From the NCBI RefSeq assembly GCF_000225345.1, contig NC_015977.1:89501-153500 (forward strand): a stretch of DNA of 64,000 nt. Reading direction: 5' to 3'. Made by a program: the position numbers and the translations under genes. The DNA comes from Roseburia hominis A2-183. Lineage in GTDB: Bacteria > Bacillota > Clostridia > Lachnospirales > Lachnospiraceae. Under the pieces are notes generated by a model. The model was not told the origin of the DNA. It saw nothing but the letters and a program-made list of their open reading frames with translations, and ran no database searches. How positions within the stretch are numbered: the stretch's first letter is position 1; each line of letters begins with the position of its first letter. This document shows, piece by piece, positions 17,999 to 27,057 of the stretch.

Positions 17999-19087
17999 AT
18001 GAAGGTTATTGAAGGTATAGGGGTAAACGGAGAGATGGAGTTGAATAAGGAAAAGAAAAATATAATTGGCATTACACAAAGCGGTCTTATATTGGTATTG
18101 GTAGTTCTTATTGTCTTTATGATGGTACAGATCAACAGGTTACAGGGGACTGCACGGGTAATAAATTATGCAGGTCTGGTACGTGGAGCCACACAGCGTG
18201 AAGTAAAGTTAGAAATTACAGGAAACCAGAATGAAGAATTAGTTCAGTATCTGGATGATATTCTGAGCGGATTAAAATACCAGGATGGACATTATGATCT
18301 GGTAAAGCTTCATGATAAAGAATATCAGGATAAATTACAGGTTCAGAGTGACTACTGGGAAAAATTAAAAGTAGAAATTGAAGCGGTGAGAAGCAGAGGA
18401 TATGAAAATACAGATATTGTAAATATGAGTGAAACTTATTTTAAGATGGCAGATGAAACAGTATCTGCAGCGGAAAATTATTCAGAAAAGATTGCAAGAA
18501 AGATTCGTACCATAGAGATTTTGTCAGCACTTGATATGTTGTGCCTGGTAATATTGGTTATTATGCAGACGCTGATGGCAATGAAGATGGCAGTGCAAAA
18601 CAAGCTGTTAGAACAGAGGGCATATACAGACAGCCATACAGGATTACCCAATAAAAGTGCATGTGAGAAAATACTTAATAATAAAGAGATCATTGATGAA
18701 CCGACAGCATGCATAATGTTTGATCTAAATAATTTGAAGACGGTAAATGACACAATGGGACATTCGTCAGGAGACCAGCTAATAATGAATTTTGCCCGGC
18801 TTTTACGCAGTGTGATTCCGGAAGAAGATTTTGTTGGAAGGTATGGCGGGGATGAATTCATGGCAGTTATATATCATACCAGTAAAGCGGAAGTTGAGGA
18901 TATTTTAAAATACTTACGCAGGGAAAAAGATAGATTAAATGGCAATGAAAATCCTATGTCAATCGATTATGCATGCGGATGGGCGTTATCCGAAGACTAT
19001 AAGGAGTGTACAATGCAGATATTATTGGATAAGGCCGATTCTTATATGTATGATAATAAACAATTATGCAAACAGCATACCCTTTAG
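17999..19087 (+). CDS. Membrane GGDEF-domain diguanylate cyclase
   Basis: 362 residues. Helix 1 (about 20-45) and helix 2 (about 170-195) flank a 125-residue helical extracytoplasmic sensor. The GGDEF domain (about 205-360) contains TDSHTGLPNK, FDLNNLKTVNDTMGHSSGD and an intact active site GRYGGDEF, so it should make c-di-GMP. The inhibitory RxxD site is not intact (PEED). Base composition is clearly more A+T-rich than neighbours, which may reflect recent acquisition. An in-frame ATG at 18035 is an alternative start. Confidence 0.88.
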   Translation: MKVIEGIGVNGEMELNKEKKNIIGITQSGLILVLVVLIVFMMVQINRLQGTARVINYAGLVRGATQREVKLEITGNQNEELVQYLDDILSGLKYQDGHYDLVKLHDKEYQDKLQVQSDYWEKLKVEIEAVRSRGYENTDIVNMSETYFKMADETVSAAENYSEKIARKIRTIEILSALDMLCLVILVIMQTLMAMKMAVQNKLLEQRAYTDSHTGLPNKSACEKILNNKEIIDEPTACIMFDLNNLKTVNDTMGHSSGDQLIMNFARLLRSVIPEEDFVGRYGGDEFMAVIYHTSKAEVEDILKYLRREKDRLNGNENPMSIDYACGWALSEDYKECTMQILLDKADSYMYDNKQLCKQHTL

Positions 19088-19180
19088 GTATTTTATGGAG
19101 CGTCGGCAGGCTGATCGGAATTGCGTTGGAGCAGCTTGAAAAGTGAAATGTTTTCCCATGTTTTTATTTGACGGAAGAAC

Positions 19181-19234
19181 GCGGCAGTGATATATATAAC
19201 ATATTCTGTTATATATATCACTGCCGCGCTTTTG
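19181..19234. terminator. Perfect 21-bp-stem hairpin, probable terminator
   Basis: GCGGCAGTGATATATATAAC plus A (19181-19201) pairs perfectly with 19207-19227 around a 5-base loop TATTC. It is followed by GCTTTTGTTG and preceded by an A/T-rich stretch on the other side. The G+C-rich base and A+T-rich upper stem are unusual. It probably ends the cyclase transcript; the T run is short. Confidence 0.7.
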
Positions 19235-19307
19235 TTGTGCCGGAAAAATATTGCTCATCATGCCAAAGAAGCGCAGAAATACAGGCAGAAAGTACAGGAG
19301 GAGACCG

Positions 19308-19985
19308 ATGCTTACCATCATGGAGCGGAAGAAGGGTGAGTCCGCGCGGGATTACGTGACGCGGGTGCTCATAGACAATATCGTAAACGTACATTTGGAA
19401 CCGGGGGAGAAGCTGCTGGAAAATGATCTGAGCGGGCAGCTCGGGGTGAGCCGCACGCCGTACCGGGAGGCGGTACTTGCGCTTGCGGAGCGGCAGCTCG
19501 TGCATATAAGACCGAAGAAAGGCACCTATGTGTCGCACATTGATTTGAAACTGGTCGAGGAGGTGCGGCATCTGCGCAGCATTGTGGAGACCGAGCTGGC
19601 AGTCATGGCATGTGACCTTCTGACGGAGGAAGATCTGGATGTGCTGCGCGAGAATATTGCCATCTGGAAAATGTACATGGAGCGGAAGCAGACGGACAAG
19701 ATACTGCAATATGACAAGGAATTTCACCGGCATTTCTATGAGATGTGCGACCGGAATTACTGGTATACGCTTCTGGAGAGCCTGTCGCCGCATTTTGACC
19801 GCACGACGGTGTTAAGCTTCCGCTGCCGTCCGGTCAACGGCATTGTATCCGACCACGAGGAGCTGGTGGATGCGATTGCGGCGAGGGACCGGGAGCGGGC
19901 GGCGGAGACCGCAAGACGGCATATGCTCCGCTACACCGAGAACATCGACACGATCCGGCAGGCGTTTCCGGAATATTTTGCGTAG
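19308..19985 (+). CDS. GntR-family regulator, FadR subgroup (FCD domain)
   Basis: 225 residues from the ATG at 19308 (AGGAGG six bases upstream). The N-terminal winged helix has LEPGEKLLENDLSGQLGVSR followed by TPYREAV, the GntR signature. The C-terminal helical FCD domain (about 90-215) carries the usual metal-site histidines in DKEFHRHFYEMC, VSDHEELVDAI and ARRHMLRY. FadR-type regulators sense organic or sugar acids. The two genes behind it encode a transporter and a polygalacturonase, so a uronate-related ligand is plausible but inferred. Confidence 0.9.
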   Translation: MLTIMERKKGESARDYVTRVLIDNIVNVHLEPGEKLLENDLSGQLGVSRTPYREAVLALAERQLVHIRPKKGTYVSHIDLKLVEEVRHLRSIVETELAVMACDLLTEEDLDVLRENIAIWKMYMERKQTDKILQYDKEFHRHFYEMCDRNYWYTLLESLSPHFDRTTVLSFRCRPVNGIVSDHEELVDAIAARDRERAAETARRHMLRYTENIDTIRQAFPEYFA

Positions 19986-20003
19986 GAAAGGAGGCAGAGG
20001 GTT

Positions 20004-20927
20004 ATGGAACTGGCAATCATTACGGCAAAACAGGTTGTGATACTGTACTGTCTGATCCTGGCCGGGTTTGCGGGTGTAAAGAGTGGTGTCATAAAGCCGG
20101 AGGCAAAAAAGGCGTTTTCCAATCTGCTGCTCTACCTGGCGGTGCCGGCGATGGTCATTCATTCCTATATCTCAAAGGCAGACCGCTCCGTGCTTGCCAG
20201 ACTGCCGCAGACGTTTGCGTTCAGTGTGCTTGCGATTCTGGCCGGACTTGCGATTACGATGTTATGTACCTGCCGGATGAAAGGAAAGGAACGTCCGATC
20301 CTGCGGTTTGCCTGTATATTTTCCAATGCGGCATATATGGGGTTCCCGCTGATCGAGGCGCTGTTTGGCGCGGAGGGACTGATCTATGCGAGTGTGTACG
20401 TGACGGTGTTCAACATTCTGCTGTGGACGGTGGGATTTGGCATGATTACAGGAACCGTGGAGCCGAAAGAGGTCGTCCGCACAGTCTGCACAAATCCGGT
20501 GCTGATTGCCGTGGTGATCGGACTGGTGATCTACCTGTGCCAGATTCCTGTGCCGGAGGTGATCGAACAGCCGCTCGCGCTGATCGGAAATATGAATACG
20601 CCGCTCTCCATGATTATTACCGGAATGATGATCGCCGGAAGCAATCTGGCGCAGATGCTTTGCGACCGGCGCATTTTATCTGTGATGGGAATCCGCATGC
20701 TGCTGATCCCTGCCGTGTGCTTCGCGCTGTTTTTTGCATGCGGCTTTTCCGGGATGGCTGCAGGCGTGGTGCTGCTGCTGGAAGCATGCCCGAGCGCGGC
20801 GATCACCTCCGTCTTTGCGGTGCAGTATTCGTATGATGAAGAATTTGCGGCGGGCAGCGTGGTCATTACGACCCTGCTCAGCATTGTGATCCTGCCGGTA
20901 TGCGCCATGCTTCTGCCGGGAATGTAG
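20004..20927 (+). CDS. AEC-family transporter (auxin efflux carrier type)
   Basis: 307 residues with about ten membrane helices in two five-helix repeats. The first repeat starts at KQVVILYCLILAGFAGVKSG and is rich in features of this family, including NAAYMGFPL in the fourth helix region and GNMNTPLSMIITGMMIAGS before the second half. Bacterial members carry malate, malonate and other carboxylates. AAAGGAGG lies before the ATG, and the gene begins 18 bases after the GntR regulator, so it is likely co-transcribed. The substrate is not readable from sequence. Confidence 0.87.
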   Translation: MELAIITAKQVVILYCLILAGFAGVKSGVIKPEAKKAFSNLLLYLAVPAMVIHSYISKADRSVLARLPQTFAFSVLAILAGLAITMLCTCRMKGKERPILRFACIFSNAAYMGFPLIEALFGAEGLIYASVYVTVFNILLWTVGFGMITGTVEPKEVVRTVCTNPVLIAVVIGLVIYLCQIPVPEVIEQPLALIGNMNTPLSMIITGMMIAGSNLAQMLCDRRILSVMGIRMLLIPAVCFALFFACGFSGMAAGVVLLLEACPSAAITSVFAVQYSYDEEFAAGSVVITTLLSIVILPVCAMLLPGM

Positions 20928-21039
20928 AAAACCGCGGGAAGAAGTCATGTGGAAGCCATATAGCGGGAAGAAGCCATATGGCGGAAGAACCCGGAGATGG
21001 CATGGGAAGCAGGCAGGATAAGAAAAAGGAGAGAGTCAC

Positions 21040-22188
21040 ATGGAAATCAGATGTGTGTATACAGAAGGAAATCAGAATGTCATTCAGGAGGCGGTGGATC
21101 GCCTTCCTGCGTCGGGAGGTACAGTAATCGTGCCGCGCGGCGAGTGGAAAAGCGGTGCAATTCATCTGAAAAGCAATGTGAAACTGTATCTGGAAGAGGG
21201 ATGCGTGATTCATTTCAGTTCCTGCATGGAGGATTACCTTCCGCCGGTATTTACACGCTGGGAAGGCGTGGAATGTTACAATTATTCGCCGCTTATCTAC
21301 GCGGCAGACTGTGAGAACGTTACAATCTGCGGCACCGGTGTGTTAGACGGTGCAGGAAGCGCGTGGTGGCACTGGAAAAAGCTCCAGCAGAATGCGGCGG
21401 ATCACCTGATCCGTGCGGAAAGTCAGGAAATTCCGGTAGAAGAGCGGATATTTGCGACCAGGAAGGATGCGCTCCGCCCCTCGTTCATCCAGTTCATAAA
21501 TTGTAAGCATGTAACGCTGGAAGATTTTACGATCGAGGACGGACCGCAGTGGACGATTCATCCGGTGTACTGTGAGGATGTTGTGGTGCGTGGGGTGACA
21601 GTGAACACCAAGGGACCGAATACCGATGGCTGCAATCCTGACTCGTGCAGGAAGGTACTCATTGAGGACTGTACCTTTGAGACCGGCGATGACTGCATTG
21701 CCATCAATTCCGGGATGAACGAGGACGGATGGCGAGTGGGACGTCCCTGCGAACAGATTGAGGTGAAAAATTGCCGCTTTATAGGAGGACACGCGGCAGT
21801 GGCAATCGGAAGCGGAATGTCCGGCGGCATTTGTGATATCTGGATCCACGACTGCGTGGCCAGAGGGACCGAGCGCGGCATCCGCATCAAATCCATGCGT
21901 GGGCGCGGTGGCTATGTAAAGCGGGTCAATGTGGAACGGATGCAGATGGATGAGATAGAAAAGGAAGCGATCGAGGTAAGCATGAATTACGGTTCCAGCA
22001 CGGCAGTGCCGGTGTCGCAGAAGGCTCCGGAATTTTCGGAGCTTCGTTTTGCCCATATCCGGGGAAACCATGCTGCCATCGGTGTCTCACTCTGCGGCCT
22101 GCCGGAAAGTCCGCTGCGGGAAATTACCCTGGAAGACGTATCGATCGCTGCAGAAGACCCGCTGCGGGAAGAGTATGTGGAAAAGTAA
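21040..22188 (+). CDS. Glycoside hydrolase family 28 (polygalacturonase-like), cytoplasmic
   Basis: 382 residues of right-handed beta-helix. GH28 catalytic landmarks are all present: NTDG (D196), the adjacent aspartates in FETGDDCIAI (217-218), GGH (H251) and RIK (282-284). There is no signal peptide or membrane anchor, so it should act inside the cell on imported galacturonate-containing oligosaccharides rather than on polymeric pectin. GGAGAG precedes the ATG. The gene stands behind a GntR regulator and AEC transporter. Fine specificity (homogalacturonan, rhamnogalacturonan or xylogalacturonan fragments) cannot be told. Confidence 0.9.
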   Translation: MEIRCVYTEGNQNVIQEAVDRLPASGGTVIVPRGEWKSGAIHLKSNVKLYLEEGCVIHFSSCMEDYLPPVFTRWEGVECYNYSPLIYAADCENVTICGTGVLDGAGSAWWHWKKLQQNAADHLIRAESQEIPVEERIFATRKDALRPSFIQFINCKHVTLEDFTIEDGPQWTIHPVYCEDVVVRGVTVNTKGPNTDGCNPDSCRKVLIEDCTFETGDDCIAINSGMNEDGWRVGRPCEQIEVKNCRFIGGHAAVAIGSGMSGGICDIWIHDCVARGTERGIRIKSMRGRGGYVKRVNVERMQMDEIEKEAIEVSMNYGSSTAVPVSQKAPEFSELRFAHIRGNHAAIGVSLCGLPESPLREITLEDVSIAAEDPLREEYVEK

Positions 22189-22225
22189 AATACTTTTTCT
22201 CTGGCGCTCTTGTGCTTATGAACGC

Positions 22226-22254
22226 TTGACTTTCCGCGGGTTTGGTGCTAATCT
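22226..22254 (+). promoter_or_regulatory. Sigma-A promoter of the metG T-box leader
   Basis: TTGACT (22226-22231), 17-bp spacer, TAATCT (22249-22254). The inferred start near 22261 gives a leader of about 340 bases. Confidence 0.7.
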
Positions 22255-22261
22255 TAGAAAA

Positions 22262-22579
22262 GTCGATACACACAAACACGAGGAAAAAGAGAGTACATCA
22301 GCAGATACTTTACAGAGAGATTTCCAGCTGCGCGGTTGCAGCTTGCTGCGAGGAAATGAGGAAGGGCGGATGGAAGATGGCTTTGGAGTGGCAGGACTGA
22401 ACACTGGACGTTACTAAGGACAGCGATAAGTTCTGACGGGACCGCCTGTTACAGCGGGGGATATTCGTTGCGATATCCGCAGAGGCACAGAGTGCAGATT
22501 CTGTGTGAATAGAAGTGGTACCACGGGAGTTATCCCGTCTTCTGGTGGCTATATCAGCCCCGAAGACGGGATTTTTTTG
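22262..22579 (+). ncRNA. T-box leader controlling methionyl-tRNA synthetase
   Basis: The T-box core AGAAGTGGTACCACGGGA (22511-22528) is clear; its TGGTACC portion binds the tRNA acceptor end. It overlaps the competing terminator: ATCCCGTCTTC (22532-22542) pairs with GAAGACGGGAT (22562-22572) before seven T. Upstream, an AGAGAG element and several stems fit Stem I to III. Methionine-specific control follows from the downstream gene; I could not fix the AUG specifier position with certainty. Uncharged tRNA would favour antitermination. Confidence 0.9.
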
Positions 22580-22603
22580 TTTTATTAGGAAGGAGCAGAC
22601 AAA

Positions 22604-24601
22604 ATGAGTGACAAGGGAAAATTTTACATGACGACCGCGATTGCCTACACATCCGGCAAGCCGCATATCGGAAATACGTATGAGATCGTGCTCGCTGATG
22701 CGATCGCGCGTTATAAGAGACTGGAGGGCTACGACGTTTATTTCCAGACCGGAACAGACGAGCATGGCCAGAAGATCCAGGAGAAGGCAGAAAAAGCAGG
22801 CATTACGCCAAAAGAATATGTAGACAACGTAGCAGGCGAGGTAAAGCGCATCTGGGATCTGATGAACACGTCCTACGATAACTTTGTCCGCACGACCGAT
22901 GCAGACCATGAGAAACAGGTGCAGAAGATTTTTAAAAAGCTGTACGATCAGGGAGACATCTACAAGGGATCTTACGAGGGACTTTACTGTACGCCGTGTG
23001 AGTCCTTCTGGACAGAGTCCCAGCTGGTGGACGGCAAGTGCCCGGACTGCGGGAGAGAGGTAAAGCCGGCGAAGGAGGAGGCATATTTCTTCAAGATGAG
23101 CAAATATGCGGACCGCCTGATCGAGCATATCAACACCCATCCGGAGTTCATTCAGCCGGTATCCAGAAAAAACGAGATGATGAACAATTTCCTGCTTCCG
23201 GGATTACAGGATCTGTGTGTTTCCAGAACATCATTTTCCTGGGGAATTCCGGTAGACTTTGACCCGAAGCATGTGGTTTATGTATGGCTGGATGCACTGA
23301 CCAACTATATCACGAAGATCGGTTATGATGTGGACGGCAATTCTTCCGATTTATTTAAAAAGAACTGGCCGGCAGATCTGCATCTGATCGGCAAGGACAT
23401 CATCCGTTTCCATACGATCTACTGGCCGATTTTCCTGATGGCGCTGGATCTCCCGCTGCCGAAGCAGGTATTCGGACATCCGTGGCTCTTACAGGGCGGA
23501 GACAAGATGAGCAAATCCAAGGGAAATGTGATCTATGCGGACGATATGGTGGATCTGTTCGGCGTGGATGCAACCCGTTACTTTGTACTGCATGAGATGC
23601 CATTTGAGAATGACGGTGTGATTACCTGGGAACTGGTGGTGGAGCGCTTTAATTCCGATCTTGCCAACATCCTCGGAAATCTCGTCAACCGCACGGTTTC
23701 CATGAGCAACAAGTATTTTGGCGGCGTGGTAAGAAGCACGGGCGTGACAGAGGACGTGGACGAAGACTTAAAGACAGTTGTGACCGGAGCCAGAGACAGA
23801 GTGGCACAGAAGATGAAAGATCTGCGTGTGGCAGATGCCATTTCTGAGGTATTCGGCGTGTTCCGCCGCTGCAACAAATATATCGATGAGACGGCACCGT
23901 GGGTACTTGCGAAGGACGAGGCGAAATCCGACCGTCTGGCAGAGGTACTTTATAATCTGGCAGAGTCGATTACGGTGGGGGCATCCCTGCTGTACAGCTT
24001 CCTGCCGGAGACCGCAGAGAAGATTGTGGCACAGCTTCATACACAGCTCCGCGGTTTTGAGGAACTGAATCAGTTTGGTCTGTATGAGAACGGCACGAAA
24101 GTGACCGGGACGCCGGAGATCTTATTCGCACGTCTGGATGCAAAGGATGTGATGCCGAAGGTAGAAGCGATCCGCGAGGCACAGAAGAAGGAGTTTGAGG
24201 CAGAGCAGAGAGCGCTTGGCGAGGAGACTCCTGCAGAAGAAAAAGCAGAAGACGTCATCGACATCGAGGCGAAGGAAGAAATCACATATGATGATTTTAT
24301 GAAGCTTCAGTTCCAGGTGGGAGAGATCATTTCCTGTGAGGCTGTGGAGAAGTCGAAGAAGCTTCTGTGCTCCCAGGTAAGAGTCGGCAGCGAGGTGAAG
24401 CAGATCGTTTCCGGCATCCGCAAGTATTACACGCCGGAAGAGATGGTCGGTAAAAAAGTGATGGTACTGGTAAACTTAAAGCCTGCGAAGCTTGCGGGAG
24501 TTCTCTCAGAGGGGATGCTTTTATGCGCTGAGGATGCGGAAGGCAATCTGGCGCTGATGACGCCGGAGAAACCGATGCCGGCAGGTGCTGAAATATGTTA
24601 A
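22604..24601 (+). CDS. metG: Methionyl-tRNA synthetase
   Basis: 665 residues. It charges tRNA-Met with methionine. The class I signatures are PHIGNTY (about 16-22, HIGH equivalent) and KMSKSKGN (about 304-311). A zinc knuckle lies at about 127-148 (CTPC and CPDC). After the anticodon-binding helical domain there is an acidic linker (EEKAEDVIDIEAKEE) and a C-terminal tRNA-binding OB fold (YDDFMKLQFQVGEI onward) used for dimerisation. AAGGAG precedes the start. It is controlled by the T-box leader and overlaps the next gene by seven bases. Confidence 0.97.
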   Translation: MSDKGKFYMTTAIAYTSGKPHIGNTYEIVLADAIARYKRLEGYDVYFQTGTDEHGQKIQEKAEKAGITPKEYVDNVAGEVKRIWDLMNTSYDNFVRTTDADHEKQVQKIFKKLYDQGDIYKGSYEGLYCTPCESFWTESQLVDGKCPDCGREVKPAKEEAYFFKMSKYADRLIEHINTHPEFIQPVSRKNEMMNNFLLPGLQDLCVSRTSFSWGIPVDFDPKHVVYVWLDALTNYITKIGYDVDGNSSDLFKKNWPADLHLIGKDIIRFHTIYWPIFLMALDLPLPKQVFGHPWLLQGGDKMSKSKGNVIYADDMVDLFGVDATRYFVLHEMPFENDGVITWELVVERFNSDLANILGNLVNRTVSMSNKYFGGVVRSTGVTEDVDEDLKTVVTGARDRVAQKMKDLRVADAISEVFGVFRRCNKYIDETAPWVLAKDEAKSDRLAEVLYNLAESITVGASLLYSFLPETAEKIVAQLHTQLRGFEELNQFGLYENGTKVTGTPEILFARLDAKDVMPKVEAIREAQKKEFEAEQRALGEETPAEEKAEDVIDIEAKEEITYDDFMKLQFQVGEIISCEAVEKSKKLLCSQVRVGSEVKQIVSGIRKYYTPEEMVGKKVMVLVNLKPAKLAGVLSEGMLLCAEDAEGNLALMTPEKPMPAGAEIC

Positions 24602-26016
24602 AAGGAGACACCGGAGCAAAACGGACATGGTTTTATGAAAACGGTGCATTTGTGGCGGCGGCGCTTGCCGCCGTCCTTTGGCATGTGGTATTGTCCACGA
24701 ATGTCGGCGATGATATGGTCTATTTTAAAACCCTTCTGGACGGTAACAGTTCACTCGGCGAGATCCTGGCACATCGCTATGAGACATGGTCATCGCGCAT
24801 GGTGATCGAGGCGGTGTTAATTCCACTGGTGCACTGTCCGCTGCTCTGGAAAATCCTTGATATTGTCATCTTTACGTCCCTCCCGGTGCTGCTCTGCGGA
24901 CTGCTGGGTGTGACCGGGCGCGGACGCTGGTTTGTAACCGGACTGGTGCTGCTCTATCCGTTTGCGGATATGGCATCCGCCGGATGGATTGCGACGACGA
25001 CCAATTATCTCTGGCCGCTCTGGGGCGTTCTGGTGATCGGCATGGTGTTAAAGCAGCTTCGCTGCGGCAGAAAAGTGCCGGTGTGGGAGGCGGCAGCAGC
25101 GCTTTTAGCGTGTGCTTATGCGGGCAGCCAGGAACAGGCTGCGGTGCTGCTGCTTCTGCTGCTTGGCATGGAAGTACTGCATTATATCTCGGAAAAGTGT
25201 ATGAAACAGCCGCTTCTCTATGCATTATGCGGCATAGATATTATTTCCCTCATATATATTTTCAGTTGTCCGGGAAATGCAATCCGGAGCGCGCAGGAGA
25301 TGGCGGGGAGAATGCCGGAGTTCGCTGATTTTACATTCTGGGAGAAGCTCTACATGGGACTTGCCAACGTGGAACGGATCTTTATTGCCCAGCTTGATCC
25401 GGTCTATTGCGTTGTGGCAGCAGTGATTGCGCCGCTTGTGTACCGTAAGACAGGCAATTACCGTAAGACGCTTTTGGCGGGGATTCCGGCGCTGCTGCTG
25501 TTTGGACAGGCGGTGGTGCGTGTCAGCCACCCATCCTTGAAAAAGGTGTTCGTGCGACCGGAACAGACGACACACTGGGACTGGCATGAGCTGGTGACCT
25601 ATATGCCGCTGGTATTTTTGATACTGTCCGTTTTTGGAATCCTGTACGCCCTGTGGCAGCTGGCGGATGGAGCGTGGAAGCATTACCTGTGGACGGCGTT
25701 TTTACTGGCAGGCGGATTTGCCACGGGGGTCGTCATGGGATTTTCACCGACGATTTACGCATCGGCAGACCGGCCGTACCTCTATCTGTATTTCGTGCTG
25801 ATCTATGTGTGTACGGATGCCGTGTGGAACTTGGGAGGCATGAGGGTCGTCTGGAAGACAGGCAGTGCAGATGCTGCGCAGAGCGGAAGCGGTGCACACA
25901 GTAAGGGGAAAATGCCTGTGCCGGAAAAACTGATGTTTACTGTACTCGGGCTTCTGGTGCTGGCAAACATTCTGGATGTGACCCGGATGTGCTGGCTGCT
26001 TGGAAGGCTTCTGTGA
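24595..26016 (+). CDS. Polytopic membrane protein, DUF6056-like (copy 2)
   Basis: 473 residues, paralogue of 16462-17859. It shares NVGDDMVYFKTLLDG near the N terminus, the RYETWSSRMVIEAVLIPLVH motif 30 residues later, the downstream DMASAGWIATTTNYLWPLWG segment and a YSKSL-type central region (KLYMGLANVERIF here, KLYLGLLSIERVF in copy 1). About 11 membrane helices. Its ATG overlaps the metG stop, so translation is coupled to the synthetase and falls under the methionine T-box. Function unknown; GT-C-like topology suggests a lipid-linked sugar enzyme, as inference only. Confidence 0.7.
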   Translation: MLKGDTGAKRTWFYENGAFVAAALAAVLWHVVLSTNVGDDMVYFKTLLDGNSSLGEILAHRYETWSSRMVIEAVLIPLVHCPLLWKILDIVIFTSLPVLLCGLLGVTGRGRWFVTGLVLLYPFADMASAGWIATTTNYLWPLWGVLVIGMVLKQLRCGRKVPVWEAAAALLACAYAGSQEQAAVLLLLLLGMEVLHYISEKCMKQPLLYALCGIDIISLIYIFSCPGNAIRSAQEMAGRMPEFADFTFWEKLYMGLANVERIFIAQLDPVYCVVAAVIAPLVYRKTGNYRKTLLAGIPALLLFGQAVVRVSHPSLKKVFVRPEQTTHWDWHELVTYMPLVFLILSVFGILYALWQLADGAWKHYLWTAFLLAGGFATGVVMGFSPTIYASADRPYLYLYFVLIYVCTDAVWNLGGMRVVWKTGSADAAQSGSGAHSKGKMPVPEKLMFTVLGLLVLANILDVTRMCWLLGRLL

Positions 26017-26055
26017 TCGTTTATAACAGAAATCCGCTGTTTCATGCAGGAAACC

Positions 26056-26083
26056 TAACGAAAAATCCAATTTCAGCCGATGT
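26056..26083 (+). promoter_or_regulatory. Possible sigma-28 promoter
   Basis: TAAC (26056-26059), 16 bp, GCCGATGT (26076-26083). The -10 is close to the flagellar sigma consensus GCCGATAA; the -35 is weaker and spacing is one base over the usual 15. It lies 52 bases before the ATG of the unknown coiled-coil gene. Confidence 0.4.
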
Positions 26084-26134
26084 ATACCATATGAACGGAT
26101 TCAGTCAGGGATACATTCAGGGAGGAATGTGGAT

Positions 26135-27019
26135 ATGGGAATCAGCATCAATGCACCGGGAAGTGTGAGCAATCAGGCATCGATGACAGGCACACTTTCC
26201 ATCCGAAAAAGCACAAATACATTTGAGCAGATGGCGGGGGTCAGTAGTTCAGGGGGAACCTCGAAAAAACAGCTCAATTATAATCACAGAGATATTTCCG
26301 GACAGCTGCTCCGGGCGAAGAAGCCGCAGAGTGCATCCGCGGCGCTGACCCGTGCAAAGAGCAAGGTGTCTATGCTTCAGCGTGCGGCGGCATCCGGACA
26401 GTATGATTCCAAGGAAGTGGCGAATGCGCTTGCGCATGCGAGACGGATGGTGCGCTGTGCGCAGTTGAAAGTGCGCAATCTGCGCGAGGAAGAGCGCGAG
26501 CAGCAGTCTGCGCAGAAGGAAAACAGCGGTAAGAGCCAGAAGAAGGAACATGAAGTGAAGCGCCGTGTGGCACAGAAAGAGCGTCAACTCAAGCAGAAGG
26601 TATCGATTGAGAATACGCAGGAAGTGCTTCGGCAGAAGAAAAAGAAGAACGAGATAGCGCAGAAGCAGCAGAGACACCGCTCGCAGGAGCGGGGTAAGAT
26701 TGCGGAAGCGGATTTCAAATATATCAAGTCACAGCTCGAGGCTGGCAAAGGCTTTGGCGGCGGCAGTTCTTATTGTGAGGACAGCGGATTTACGCTGGAT
26801 ATCAGTGATGCCGCAATGTCGATGGCGGAACTTGAGATGATGGCACAGAATCAGATCGAAGCGGAGGCAGAGGCGGAAGTGGAAGCGGAGATGTCGCTTA
26901 CCGACGGAGGAACTCTTGCAGTTGCGACAGCGGGAGCCGTGCCGGCAGGTACAGGAGCGGGAACTGCATCGGACACAGCGCCAGCCGCTGCCGGCGCATC
27001 TGTGGATGTGTCAGTGTAA
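26135..27019 (+). CDS. Unknown charged coiled-coil protein
   Basis: 294 residues from the ATG at 26135 (GGAGG nine bases upstream). I do not recognise a family with confidence. The N terminus is polar (ISINAPGSVSNQASMTG); residues 55-190 are extremely basic and predicted coiled coil, with runs such as EEREQQSAQKENSGKSQKKE. Residues 215-250 are acidic (EAEAEAEVEAEMS), and the tail is Ala/Thr/Gly-rich. There is no signal peptide or membrane helix. A sigma-28-like promoter upstream hints at a link with motility or late cell states. The gene ends 39 bp before palindrome B. Confidence 0.75.
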   Translation: MGISINAPGSVSNQASMTGTLSIRKSTNTFEQMAGVSSSGGTSKKQLNYNHRDISGQLLRAKKPQSASAALTRAKSKVSMLQRAAASGQYDSKEVANALAHARRMVRCAQLKVRNLREEEREQQSAQKENSGKSQKKEHEVKRRVAQKERQLKQKVSIENTQEVLRQKKKKNEIAQKQQRHRSQERGKIAEADFKYIKSQLEAGKGFGGGSSYCEDSGFTLDISDAAMSMAELEMMAQNQIEAEAEAEVEAEMSLTDGGTLAVATAGAVPAGTGAGTASDTAPAAAGASVDVSV

Positions 27020-27057
27020 CAAAACGGCGAGGGACACTGCCCCATGAAGCAGGCGGT

